This document shows positions 24,001 through 32,272 of a stretch of 32,891 bases of DNA, one piece after another. Location: IMG/VR virus record IMGVR_UViG_3300027816_000272, positions 1 through 32,891 of that record; one strand, written 5' to 3'. The DNA comes from a virus. The notes under the pieces are model-generated. The model worked only from the letters and a program-made list of their open reading frames with translations. It made no database searches and was not told the origin of the DNA. The position numbers and the translations under genes were made by a program. How positions within the stretch are numbered: the first letter of the stretch is position 1; the number at the start of each line of letters is the position of its first letter.

Positions 24001-25950
24001 TTAGCCAACAACTTTAATAATAACGATTCCTGATCCACCGGCCCCAGAATTGAAAAAGGTTGCGGGGTTGTTGCAATGTCCACCGCCACCACCACCGCCA
24101 CCGGTATTCACTGTGCCAGCAGCACCAATTTTTCCTGCGGGTGCTGTGCCGGCAGCAGGAGGTGGTCCGCCACCAGCACCACCGCCACCAGCCCCACCAG
24201 ATGACCCACCGGGACCAAATCCGCCACCACCACCACCGCCAGCATAACTCGTCGAAACTCCAGTAATTGAAGAAGCAACACCCTCACCACCATTGCCACC
24301 AGCACGTGGTACAGCCGAAGTTCCTGCTGCCCCGTTAGCACTTGCGCCTCCACCACCTGCGCCGGAGTTTGCGTTTGGTGTCGTTATACCAGCACCACCG
24401 CCAAATCCTTGCGCTGGCGTCACGTTTGGTATATTACCCTGTCCAATCGCTAATGTGTTATTAGCAAATCCAACGCCATATGTGCCGGCTCCACCACCAC
24501 CCGATCCACCATTTGCTGCTGCGTAAGCACTGCCTGGGTGACTGAAACAAATAGCTCCCGACCCTCTTCCACCACCAGCAGCAGAAATTTGATTTGGTGT
24601 GGTTCCAAAACTGGAATTTGTGCCATTAGACCCTTGTGTTATTGCGGTTGGACTGGTCCCCGAATTGCGATTACCACCACCACCAACAATAATAGGATAT
24701 ACTTGCCCAGGAGTGACTGGATAGTTTGTACCAATGCGTACTCCACCAGCGCCACCACCGCCACCAATTAGATAATTGACACCACCACCTGGGTTTCCTG
24801 TAGATGCTCCTGCTCCGCCACCTCCACCACCAGCAACGACAAGATAATCAATCAATGTGGCGCCAGTTGGTGCTGTCCAATTAGTCGATGTTTTGAAAGT
24901 GTAAGTAGTTTCACTTGCAGGTTGTACATAACGAATGATGACGATACCTGAACCACCAGCACCTCCGAATGTGGCGCCACTCAAAGGGGATACAAGATTT
25001 GCGCCGCCACCACCGCCGCCACCAGTGTTTGCTGTGCCATTTTGCCCATTTGCTCGTAATGCTGCACACCAGCCAGGGGCATTAGGGTGTGGATTTCCAC
25101 CTCTACCCCCACCACCAGCGCCTCCTGCTCCAGCAGTACCCAAAACTTGTGGAGTACCCCCCGTACATGAGTAAGTAGCCCCACCACCACCACCAGCATA
25201 AGTAGTAGATATTCCAGATATTGAACTTGCTATGCCTACGCCACCCATACCTGCTGAACTTGTGTTCCCAGTGCTGCCATTTGCACCAGCACCACCACCA
25301 CCACCGGCTCGACCATTTACTCCTGGGGTAAAACCAGCACCACCACCAAACCCCTGAGCAGGAGTTACATTAGGAAGATTACCTTGACCACCAGGAGTAA
25401 CACCAAGTGGACTTGTTGACGCTGTTCCTCCCCCCCCTGATCCACCTATTCCGGCATAACCCAAAGTGGGGGCAGCTGGTCCGTGTGTCCTACCCCCCAT
25501 CCCACCACCTGTCGCATCAACACTGTTTGGAGAATTACCAAAAGAACTATTACTACCATTTGCAGCAGGAGTTGCTCTAACGGAATCAGCAGTGCCCCCA
25601 CCACCAACAGTTATAGTATAATCAACACCTGGAGTAACACTCATGTTAGTGCCTAAGCGAAAACCACCGGCCCCACCCCCACCACCAGCAATAAAGTTAG
25701 TGCCACTACAAGCAGCACCACCACCACCGCCACCGCCAACAACAAGATAATCAACAGAAGTAACGCCAGGCGGTGCTGTCCAAACACCAGAACCAGTAAA
25801 TGTCAAAACAGTAGTGAGAAGATTTTGTGGCCATTTACCAGCAGCAATATAGTTCATTGCTTCTGATACAGTAAAGACGCCGCTTGTACCAGAAGTCGCA
25901 ACTGAAATAGGTAGGGCTCTTACCAAACCACCTGAATAACGTCTAGTCAT
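24001..25950 (-). CDS. Glycine-rich tail fibre adhesin with duplicated domain (649 aa)
   Basis: After a 45-residue N-terminal part (FTVSEAMNYIAAGKWP) come two copies of one domain. Each starts with a W-T-A-P strand (VWTAPPGVTSVDYLVV at about 55; NWTAPTGATLIDYLVV at about 360), continues into Gly-rich loops with GGGGGG runs, and ends SGIVII. The Gly-rich class resembles the polyglycine sandwich tips of phage adhesins such as S16 gp38 and the Gly-rich domains seen in many predicted phage fibres. The role is probably receptor binding at a fibre tip. Coding is C/G-rich compared with neighbours because of Gly codons. Ribosome binding site AGAGGA. Confidence 0.8.
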   Translation of the reverse strand: MTRRYSGGLVRALPISVATSGTSGVFTVSEAMNYIAAGKWPQNLLTTVLTFTGSGVWTAPPGVTSVDYLVVGGGGGGGAACSGTNFIAGGGGGAGGFRLGTNMSVTPGVDYTITVGGGGTADSVRATPAANGSNSSFGNSPNSVDATGGGMGGRTHGPAAPTLGYAGIGGSGGGGTASTSPLGVTPGGQGNLPNVTPAQGFGGGAGFTPGVNGRAGGGGGAGANGSTGNTSSAGMGGVGIASSISGISTTYAGGGGGATYSCTGGTPQVLGTAGAGGAGGGGRGGNPHPNAPGWCAALRANGQNGTANTGGGGGGGANLVSPLSGATFGGAGGSGIVIIRYVQPASETTYTFKTSTNWTAPTGATLIDYLVVAGGGGGGAGASTGNPGGGVNYLIGGGGGAGGVRIGTNYPVTPGQVYPIIVGGGGNRNSGTSPTAITQGSNGTNSSFGTTPNQISAAGGGRGSGAICFSHPGSAYAAANGGSGGGGAGTYGVGFANNTLAIGQGNIPNVTPAQGFGGGAGITTPNANSGAGGGGASANGAAGTSAVPRAGGNGGEGVASSITGVSTSYAGGGGGGGFGPGGSSGGAGGGGAGGGPPPAAGTAPAGKIGAAGTVNTGGGGGGGGHCNNPATFFNSGAGGSGIVIIKVVG

Positions 25951-25977
25951 TAAAAATTCCTCTCTTGATGCTCTGAA

Positions 25978-26361
25978 TTAGCTGATTGTTTCGTATGAAC
26001 AAGTGAATGTCAAATTACTTGCTGAGTTACTCTGAACCCACAACATGCTTGCTTCGCCCGTAACAGTGGTATCCAACAAATAAAATGATGTTGATTTGTC
26101 TAACAAAACCAACGTTGAGTTCGGTGGAACAGAAACCGTGTTACCAATCGAACGAAACGTAGTTCCATCAGCAAGGCGTAGTTCTATGGTAGCAGCATAT
26201 GAAGTGGCTGGATCCAAATTTGCTATCATGACCGTGTTTACTTTATGAGTAGCATTAGTCGCCGGCGCAGCAACCAATCCCTGTCGTGCTGTATTCGCAG
26301 GCGTGAGTGTCACCGTATGCGGTATAATAGAAGTTACGTTTACAATATTAGGTGCGGCCAT
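25978..26361 (-). CDS. Small beta-rich structural protein (127 aa)
   Basis: An all-beta protein with the pattern NTVMIANLDPATSYAATIEL, a VPPNSTLVLLDKSTSFYL turn and a closing FTCSYE strand. The same order of strands is visible in the 112-aa (31403) and 111-aa (32272) proteins, which also have an IAN motif in the first third. It is probably a small virion or fibre-collar subunit. Ribosome binding site GGAG lies nine bases before the ATG. It ends 27 bases before the glycine-rich adhesin. Confidence 0.7.
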   Translation of the reverse strand: MAAPNIVNVTSIIPHTVTLTPANTARQGLVAAPATNATHKVNTVMIANLDPATSYAATIELRLADGTTFRSIGNTVSVPPNSTLVLLDKSTSFYLLDTTVTGEASMLWVQSNSASNLTFTCSYETIS

Positions 26362-26364
26362 TTA

Positions 26365-26937
26365 TTATGCTCCAAAAATAATTGATCCTACAAATCCTGA
26401 ACTTAGGATTTTTGTATTTGCTGATGCTGAAAAGTTGCTATCTGATATAGTGCCGTCTGCGATTAGATTACCAGTAATTGTACCGGCAACAATGTTGTTT
26501 CCACGAACACTATTTGGTGCTAAATCATCACCAGTAATGGTTTCTGCGGCAATCAGATTACCAGTAATTGTACCAGCAACAATGTTATTGCCACGAATAG
26601 AGTTTTGAGTAAGATTATTACCTGAAACTGATGTAGCTGCAAGTTTATTACCAGTTACAGAACCGTCTGATGGTACTTGTGTTGTTGTGCCATTACCAAT
26701 ATGATGAACAGCAATATTGTTTGTGCCTACTGAAGGAGCAGTAGTAAACGTAATGATATCACCACTTAGAGTATAATCAATACCTGGAATTTTGTAAGAA
26801 CCGTTAACAAAAACAACAACGGCTGCTGTCCCAGCAGGTGCCCTGGTAAGAACACCAAAAATAGTGCTGCTACCATCGCCGTTGAATAAATCAACTATAT
26901 GCGGTACTGACGTAACTTGATTGCCAATATAAGACAT
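26365..26937 (-). CDS. Fibre protein with beta module and decapeptide repeats (190 aa)
   Basis: The opening MSYIGN is shared with the 172-aa protein. Residues 15-90 hold one beta module (GDGSSTIFGVLT, VVVFVNGSYKIPGIDYT, IITFTTAPSVGTNNIAV). Residues 95-175 are decapeptide units (GNNIVAGTIT, GNLIAAETIT, GDDLAPNSVR) nearly identical to those of the 275-aa protein. It ends SSGFVGSIIFGA. This architecture, module plus repeats plus short hydrophobic tail, suggests a fibre segment that docks to another protein through its end. A late promoter-like TAAATA and AAGGA ribosome binding site precede it. Confidence 0.75.
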   Translation of the reverse strand: MSYIGNQVTSVPHIVDLFNGDGSSTIFGVLTRAPAGTAAVVVFVNGSYKIPGIDYTLSGDIITFTTAPSVGTNNIAVHHIGNGTTTQVPSDGSVTGNKLAATSVSGNNLTQNSIRGNNIVAGTITGNLIAAETITGDDLAPNSVRGNNIVAGTITGNLIADGTISDSNFSASANTKILSSGFVGSIIFGA

Positions 26938-26954
26938 TTAAATCCTTAATTTTA

Positions 26955-26966
26955 CTCTATTTATTC
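26955..26966 (-). promoter_or_regulatory. Possible late promoter core (GAATAAATAGAG)
   Basis: The minus strand reads GAATAAATAGAG, overlapping the stop of the 139-aa gene and about 25 bases before the 190-aa gene. It shares the TAAATAGA core with the other elements, but overlaps coding sequence, so confidence is moderate. Confidence 0.45.
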
Positions 26967-27376
26967 GTTCTTGAAGGCGGCTCATCATCAGGACAAGGAT
27001 ATTGTTCGTTTACTATTTTAATTGTTTTATAAAAATCTGATTCTTTTCCTGGAATCTGATTTTTGTCTATTGCCTCATATAACAAATTGAACAGCACAGT
27101 AATGTCAGGATATGCCTGATATCGATCATAAAAGTGTTGCCAATACGCACAAAATCTTTCTTGAAACTCTAGTTCATTCAGTATTTCTTCTTTTGTTGGT
27201 GGTGGTAAACCACTTTCATCCTGATACTCACCAAAAACGAACTCACCATCTTGTTCGGATAAACCGTACTGCGCTGTTGGTCTAAGCGCACGTGCGGCTG
27301 TTTTATAATTACAATCAAGTTTACCTTGACCGTGATTAATTAAAAACTGTGAATAATAAATCTCTTCGTTATTCAT
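26957..27376 (-). CDS. Hypothetical protein in the fibre cluster (139 aa)
   Basis: A soluble, charged, largely helical protein with many aromatic residues (YYSQFLINHGQGKLDCNYKT, FCAYWQHFYDRYQAYPDITV, DFYKTIKIVNEQYPCP). No family recognised with confidence. It lies after the tail assembly chaperone-like gene and before a fibre gene. The composition (acidic, helical, aromatic) would suit an assembly factor more than a beta-structured virion fibre; this is inference. Ribosome binding site AAGGGTG lies about nine bases upstream of the ATG. Confidence 0.65.
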   Translation of the reverse strand: MNNEEIYYSQFLINHGQGKLDCNYKTAARALRPTAQYGLSEQDGEFVFGEYQDESGLPPPTKEEILNELEFQERFCAYWQHFYDRYQAYPDITVLFNLLYEAIDKNQIPGKESDFYKTIKIVNEQYPCPDDEPPSRTNK

Positions 27377-27406
27377 TCAATCACCCTTCATTTATAATTT
27401 TATATA

Positions 27407-27865
27407 TTATGGTTTTTCAGGCCACTGTATATTCCAAGGAAAACCCTCTTGTGACGACATATCACGAAGTGCTTGACGATACGTTGCCCATGCTGCTTTA
27501 TCCGCCGGTGAATCTTCCAGTTGTGTCCAATCGGATTCTGTCAATCTTTGATTGCGTGTGCGGCGAACGGCTTCACTCTGTTCAGCATCTCTTATTAATT
27601 TATATGCATCTTCTTGTTGACTGTCACTAAAAATTGGTCCTAACACATACTTAGTATACCATTTTCCGTCAATTTGTTCAATACCACCAAACTGACTGTA
27701 TTGATACATCGTGCCACCAGTTGCTTGTGGACCCTCAAATACGGGGTCAACACCGTTTGCTTCCATCCACTCAGTTGTTACTGGTGCTGGAGTTGACGGT
27801 ATCATATTACGCAGAGCATTGTCTGTTGGAAAATATTCACCGGTTGATTGTAATCTGTAACCCAT
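27407..27865 (-). CDS. Tail fibre assembly chaperone-like protein (152 aa)
   Basis: The C-terminal half (RRTRNQRLTESDWTQLEDSP, then AAWATYRQALRDMSSQEGFPW and WPEKP) fits the phage tail assembly chaperone pattern (Phage_tail_APC, PF16778), with its RNxxLxxxDWTQ, YRQxLRD and final WP. Members usually follow the fibre gene whose product they help to fold. Here it follows the 1171-aa adhesin by 19 bases, so that adhesin is the likely client. The N-terminal half (residues 1-75) is less typical and may hold the client-specific part. AAAGGA lies before the ATG. Confidence 0.8.
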   Translation of the reverse strand: MGYRLQSTGEYFPTDNALRNMIPSTPAPVTTEWMEANGVDPVFEGPQATGGTMYQYSQFGGIEQIDGKWYTKYVLGPIFSDSQQEDAYKLIRDAEQSEAVRRTRNQRLTESDWTQLEDSPADKAAWATYRQALRDMSSQEGFPWNIQWPEKP

Positions 27866-27884
27866 TTTTTTCCTTTTTTTATTT

Positions 27885-30800
27885 TTATGCTATAGCCCAA
27901 TATATGTATCTGGGAGAAGAAATACAAGACTGTGAGTTAAATAATATGGCGATGTCATTACCAAATGCCGCTGTGTTAAATGTAACGGCAGTAATTGTTG
28001 GACCATTTGTCCAAGTGATACCATCATCTGAATAAGCAGTGTTTCCGGAACCACCTCCAGCCAAAAATCTATTCCCAGTAAAAACTAATGCTTGTGGACT
28101 ACGACCTATTGTTCTTGAGGTCCATGTGGTGCCGTCTGGAGATGTAAGCAATGTTTGACTGTCACCGCCGATAACATACAAATTTTTACCATAAACTATA
28201 TCTCTAAGAGCAATATTTCCTAGTCCCAAATCTGTTAGTGTAAAATTGATTCCATCAGATGATTGAAGTAGTCTAGAACTGGAACCCACAATAAAAAGTA
28301 CACCATTCAAATATTTAATTCTGTTAAGACTGACTGTTGTACCTGTCGATACAGAAGACCAATTTATACCATCTGAAGAACTCAAAAGTGTACCAGAGGC
28401 TCCACATGCCCAATATTTTCCAAAAGCAAACTCACAAGAAAGCAAATTACTTGCTGTACCGCTGGTTCTTGATGACCAAGAAGTACCATTCGATGAAGTA
28501 GTTATGTCACCATTGGTACCACACGCAACATATAGTTCATTTCCAAAAGTAATGCCACGAAGAGTGCCAGAAGTAGTAGAATATGTTGTCCACCTTATAC
28601 CGTCTGGTGAAAAATTAACTTGCCCACTGCTATCCACAACCACAAATTGATTATTGTGAAAAATGGCTCCTTCGACAGCAGTGCCACCAACAGGGTAGCT
28701 GGCGTAAAATTCTCCATAACCGCTGTTCATATCTGCTGGTGCTGTTGATGATATTTCAAAGCCTGCTGAATAAGGATCAATGTAATCTGTTGATGTATTT
28801 TCTGTGTTAGTGGTCTCTATTGAAAAATAGGGATCATTGCCCGACAATATACCTCTAGACGAATCATATAAGTACCAGTCACCGGCACTTTCAGTAGATT
28901 TTATTAGAACTAATCTTGCTCCAGCAGTAAATCCACAATCTATTTGTTGTGAAGTTCCTACTCCTTTACCAACATAATATGAACATTTTGAAACACTCGG
29001 AACATCACCAAAAAGATATGCAACAAATGAATGACCGGAAGCATTAACACTACCATTTGTGCCTACCGTAAACGAAGAAGAAGTTGGTGCCGTATCATTC
29101 CAAAAGGTAGCAAGAGTAGAATAAGCTCCCCCATCATCTAATTGTAAAGATAAATTTGGTCCTAAAGCTGATGTATATACAGCCCAAGCATCGGTGCCTC
29201 CAGCAGTTTTTTTGACCCAAATCATTTTTGGCACTACACCCAAATTATGACTGACTGTTCTAGCGGTACCGGTACCTGTGTATGTAACAATATCAAGAAA
29301 TCCAGGAGCCCGTCTGAACGCTTCAACTATTTGATTGTTCGAAACAACACTCAAATTTAACTGAGAAGTCGCATCATTTCCCACACCAAATCCATCCATT
29401 GCAGAGAAAGAAGTACCATATCCAGATGTAGGTGTCATCAAAGAATCTGCGTCAGTAACTCCTGCTGCGGTAGTACCAGTAGCTAAGTATTGATTACCTC
29501 TCAATCTATCACCAACAAGCATTCCACCAAATGAAGTTGAATTTCGCTGACGAGCCATGATCATGTCAGTTAGAATATTAGTTGTCACTTTACGATTATC
29601 AACGTTAGTGCCTGTATAAACGATTGGTTGAAACACCTCAGTACCACTTGTTGGTGTTTCCATTGGACCACGACGGATGGCGATGTAGATGAACGTGGAG
29701 TTAAGCGTGTTTATTTTTCCACCATCATCAATTATTTGAAATCCATTTGCAAGTAAAGCTATTCTTGTATTTAAATTTTCTACAACATTCAAATTAGGAT
29801 AAATTTGAGGTGTTTGATTAGAACCAGGAGTATTTGTGATACCCCTTACACCGTCATGTAAGCACCAATCATTGGATGCGGTAGAATCTTTTATTAACAA
29901 AAATGCAGGTTCATACCCAAGATTTATAGTCGGACCCGTTGTGCTACCATTTCCAATATAACTTCCACAACTAATTATATTGTCCGAACCACTTAGACCA
30001 AAGCCACCAGCGTCGTGAGCGAATAGATATGCAACATAGGTTGCACCGTTTTCATTAACTTCAGGAGTAAGTCCATCTACGGTAAACACCGTATCTGTAG
30101 GCGTTGTGTTATTCCAAGCACTGCTACTTGCTGCCGCAAGAGTTGAGTTAAGAATTAATACCTGATTACTGCCCGTTGATCGATGATACACATACCAGTT
30201 GTATCCCACACTAGTGCATTTGATGAAAATACATCCTGGCACTGAACCAAGATTGTGAGAAATCTGACGACTAGCAACACCATTACCCGTATAAGTCACC
30301 ACATCAAAGAACTTGGCTTGTCTACGGAATGTCCATGAGGCATAGAGACTTGCGTTATTGTTATAATCTACATCATCACTTAAAGAAAATCCTGTATTGC
30401 TAAAAGCGGTAACTCCTGACAATTCAGACGCCTCAAAAGCACCGGTGCTAGAATCTAAAGATTTGGTTACACCTCTTGCCGTATCTACAAGACGATGGCC
30501 TACTACTTGAGAACGACCTTTGATCCAAACTAGACCTCCTTTGGAGGTATCATTAAATACACCACCCTCTGTTCGAGAAATTGGCGCACCAGAAATTGTA
30601 ATAGAGTATGCGTTTGGCGATAGGTCCGTTGTAAGACTTGGAGCTTTACAAGTGAGTAATTGTGTGCCCGAAACTGCCTCTAGTGGGCTAGACGGCCTAG
30701 TAAAGTTCGATGTATATAATGCAGTGTTTGTGATTCTAAGATTTGAAATATACCCTTGTGTAAATTCGTAGCCAGAACCGGCACTGCTACCAGCACCAAT

Positions 30801-31400
30801 ATAAAGAGTGCCTGTTGTGATTGCTCCAGTTACACCAGCTGTTGTGCCACTAAGTAGTGTGCCATTAAGAAACATGCGAACAGTGGAACCGCTTCTACAA
30901 AGCGCAACATGGCTCCATTGATTAACTATTGGGGGATTAAATGAAAAGTTGATTTGCCCATATCCCCCAACTTGAACATAAAATGCTCCCGTGTTTAGAT
31001 AATCTGTAACTATAGAAAAATTGGTATCTCTAAAAGACTTGTCTAAGATTATATACGCACGGTTGAAATCTGTGGGAAAAAAGAAAAATTCAACGGTAAA
31101 ATCTCCGCTGAGAGCAGGCATTGTTGTTATTAAAGCATCATCTACACCGTCAAACTCAACATATCCACCATATATACTGCCAGACATGTCGATTCCATTT
31201 GAGATCGTCTGCGTGGTACCATTGCCTGTATACAGATACGTCGAAAATACATCTTCAACATAAACAGCCGTGGTTACGACACCTGGTGTCGTTGCAAAAG
31301 GAAACCGTCTGAGGCTTATTCTATTTGAACTAAACTTTCTTGCCGCAACTCTTGGCTGATTGTTTAGACTGCCAGTCAGGCCAAATCTTTTTAGACTCAT
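27885..31400 (-). CDS. Large adhesin with LamG-like, repeated phage and beta-propeller-like domains (1171 aa)
   Basis: Residues about 80-237 are a concanavalin/LamG-like fold (YVEFDGVDDALITTMP, DFTVEFFFFP, WSHVALCRSGSTVRMFLNG). Residues about 285-365 (GLVWIKGRSQVVGHRLVDTARG) and two modules at about 366-590 and 702-900, opening FDVVTYTGNG and LDIVTYTGTG, look like the DUF7483-type repeats of phage fibres. Residues about 900-1171 hold at least five strands-and-turn repeats with SxDGxxW (SPDGIRW, SSDGINW, SPDGTTW), as in Ycf48/BNR-like propellers. The protein probably binds surface glycans or another receptor. No catalytic motif is visible. The chaperone-like gene follows. Confidence 0.8.
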   Translation of the reverse strand: MSLKRFGLTGSLNNQPRVAARKFSSNRISLRRFPFATTPGVVTTAVYVEDVFSTYLYTGNGTTQTISNGIDMSGSIYGGYVEFDGVDDALITTMPALSGDFTVEFFFFPTDFNRAYIILDKSFRDTNFSIVTDYLNTGAFYVQVGGYGQINFSFNPPIVNQWSHVALCRSGSTVRMFLNGTLLSGTTAGVTGAITTGTLYIGAGSSAGSGYEFTQGYISNLRITNTALYTSNFTRPSSPLEAVSGTQLLTCKAPSLTTDLSPNAYSITISGAPISRTEGGVFNDTSKGGLVWIKGRSQVVGHRLVDTARGVTKSLDSSTGAFEASELSGVTAFSNTGFSLSDDVDYNNNASLYASWTFRRQAKFFDVVTYTGNGVASRQISHNLGSVPGCIFIKCTSVGYNWYVYHRSTGSNQVLILNSTLAAASSSAWNNTTPTDTVFTVDGLTPEVNENGATYVAYLFAHDAGGFGLSGSDNIISCGSYIGNGSTTGPTINLGYEPAFLLIKDSTASNDWCLHDGVRGITNTPGSNQTPQIYPNLNVVENLNTRIALLANGFQIIDDGGKINTLNSTFIYIAIRRGPMETPTSGTEVFQPIVYTGTNVDNRKVTTNILTDMIMARQRNSTSFGGMLVGDRLRGNQYLATGTTAAGVTDADSLMTPTSGYGTSFSAMDGFGVGNDATSQLNLSVVSNNQIVEAFRRAPGFLDIVTYTGTGTARTVSHNLGVVPKMIWVKKTAGGTDAWAVYTSALGPNLSLQLDDGGAYSTLATFWNDTAPTSSSFTVGTNGSVNASGHSFVAYLFGDVPSVSKCSYYVGKGVGTSQQIDCGFTAGARLVLIKSTESAGDWYLYDSSRGILSGNDPYFSIETTNTENTSTDYIDPYSAGFEISSTAPADMNSGYGEFYASYPVGGTAVEGAIFHNNQFVVVDSSGQVNFSPDGIRWTTYSTTSGTLRGITFGNELYVACGTNGDITTSSNGTSWSSRTSGTASNLLSCEFAFGKYWACGASGTLLSSSDGINWSSVSTGTTVSLNRIKYLNGVLFIVGSSSRLLQSSDGINFTLTDLGLGNIALRDIVYGKNLYVIGGDSQTLLTSPDGTTWTSRTIGRSPQALVFTGNRFLAGGGSGNTAYSDDGITWTNGPTITAVTFNTAAFGNDIAILFNSQSCISSPRYIYWAIA

Positions 31401-31402
31401 TC

Positions 31403-31741
31403 TCAGTAGACTTCAGTACCAAATGCAGAAAACGCCAACAAAGAACTATTCGCATTGACTGATACAATTGAACCAGCATTGAGTGTTACGCCTAGTGAGA
31501 GTGTTATCGTATCTCTACCAGGAACATTGACGCCATATGCCAAATAGCTAACGTTCGATACAGCAGCACTTGAAGTATTCACTGCCACCCTAAATGCCGC
31601 ACCAACACCTGCTGCTTCATCAAGATTTGCGATAGTGATAGACGAAATAATCGCAGAATTTCCAGAAGGAACCGTGTACAGTGTAGTCAACACATTAGCT
31701 GAAGGATTTCTTTGTCCTAATATTTTGTATGCTCTTGCCAT
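31403..31741 (-). CDS. Small beta-rich structural protein (112 aa)
   Basis: A beta-sandwich-like pattern (LTTLYTVPSGNSAIISSITIAN, TITLSLGVTLNAGSIVSVNA, LLAFSAFGTEVY) seen in small virion proteins of marine myoviruses. The IAN motif and the L-x-AGD/AGS turn followed by V-x-V are shared with the 111-aa protein at 32272. It ends two bases before the 1171-aa gene, so the two are probably co-translated, and it may form an adaptor for that adhesin. Ribosome binding site AAAGGA. Confidence 0.7.
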   Translation of the reverse strand: MARAYKILGQRNPSANVLTTLYTVPSGNSAIISSITIANLDEAAGVGAAFRVAVNTSSAAVSNVSYLAYGVNVPGRDTITLSLGVTLNAGSIVSVNANSSLLAFSAFGTEVY

Positions 31742-31753
31742 TTATTTTTCCTT

Positions 31754-32272
31754 TTACATTCCACCAAACAAAAATGCATCATCGAAAATGTCTGGAGGTG
31801 ATACGATATTGTTGCCTGAGATTGCGTTGTTTGCGACTAAATTGCCTGTAATTGCGCCAGTCGCTATTTTGAGCGTTGTGATGCTGCCATCAGCGACATC
31901 TGTTGCTACAATAGTGCCTGGTGCAATCTTATCACTAGTGACAGAATTTGCTGCAAGTTGTGTTACACCGACAGCGCCCGCTTGAATTTGACTTTGAGTA
32001 ACTTGATTAAATGTCAATGTAATTGGTGACGTATAATTCACCAAAATATTTTCGGTGCCTAATGATGGCGCTTCAGTGAATGTTACAACACCCGATGAAA
32101 CATTATACGAAGCAATTGGTGTTTGTAACACACTATTGACAACAACGATAATAGCATTGGCATCATCAAGAGTTCTTGACAAAGTAAATTGAGTACAAGC
32201 ACCGGTACCACTAAACTTATCTACTTTAGCCGTAAAGAAATTTACTTCAGGGCTATTGCCAATATATGACAT
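31754..32272 (-). CDS. Fibre protein with beta module, decapeptide repeats and FGGM tag (172 aa)
   Basis: The MSYIGN opening matches the 190-aa protein. Residues 15-90 hold a beta module (GTGACTQFTLSRTLDD, IIVVVNSVLQTPIASYNV, VVTFTEAPSLGTENILVNY). Residues 95-155 are decapeptide-like units (SVTSDKIAPGTIVATDVADG). The tail SPPDIFDDAFLFGGM is the same, with one change, as that of the 106-aa protein 19 kb away. Its start overlaps the previous stop by one base (TAATG), and GGAG lies about nine bases upstream. It is a probable fibre segment. Confidence 0.75.
   Translation of the reverse strand: MSYIGNSPEVNFFTAKVDKFSGTGACTQFTLSRTLDDANAIIVVVNSVLQTPIASYNVSSGVVTFTEAPSLGTENILVNYTSPITLTFNQVTQSQIQAGAVGVTQLAANSVTSDKIAPGTIVATDVADGSITTLKIATGAITGNLVANNAISGNNIVSPPDIFDDAFLFGGM

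Noticed and set aside
24050-25174. Proline-rich plus-strand open frames opposite the glycine-rich adhesin
   Set aside because: Gly codons (GGN) read on the other strand give Pro (CCN), so the poly-Pro frames are composition shadows.
27389-27396. TATAAATG as a late promoter for the 139-aa gene
   Set aside because: It lies only about 13 bases upstream of the ATG, which would leave the ribosome binding site at or before the transcript start.
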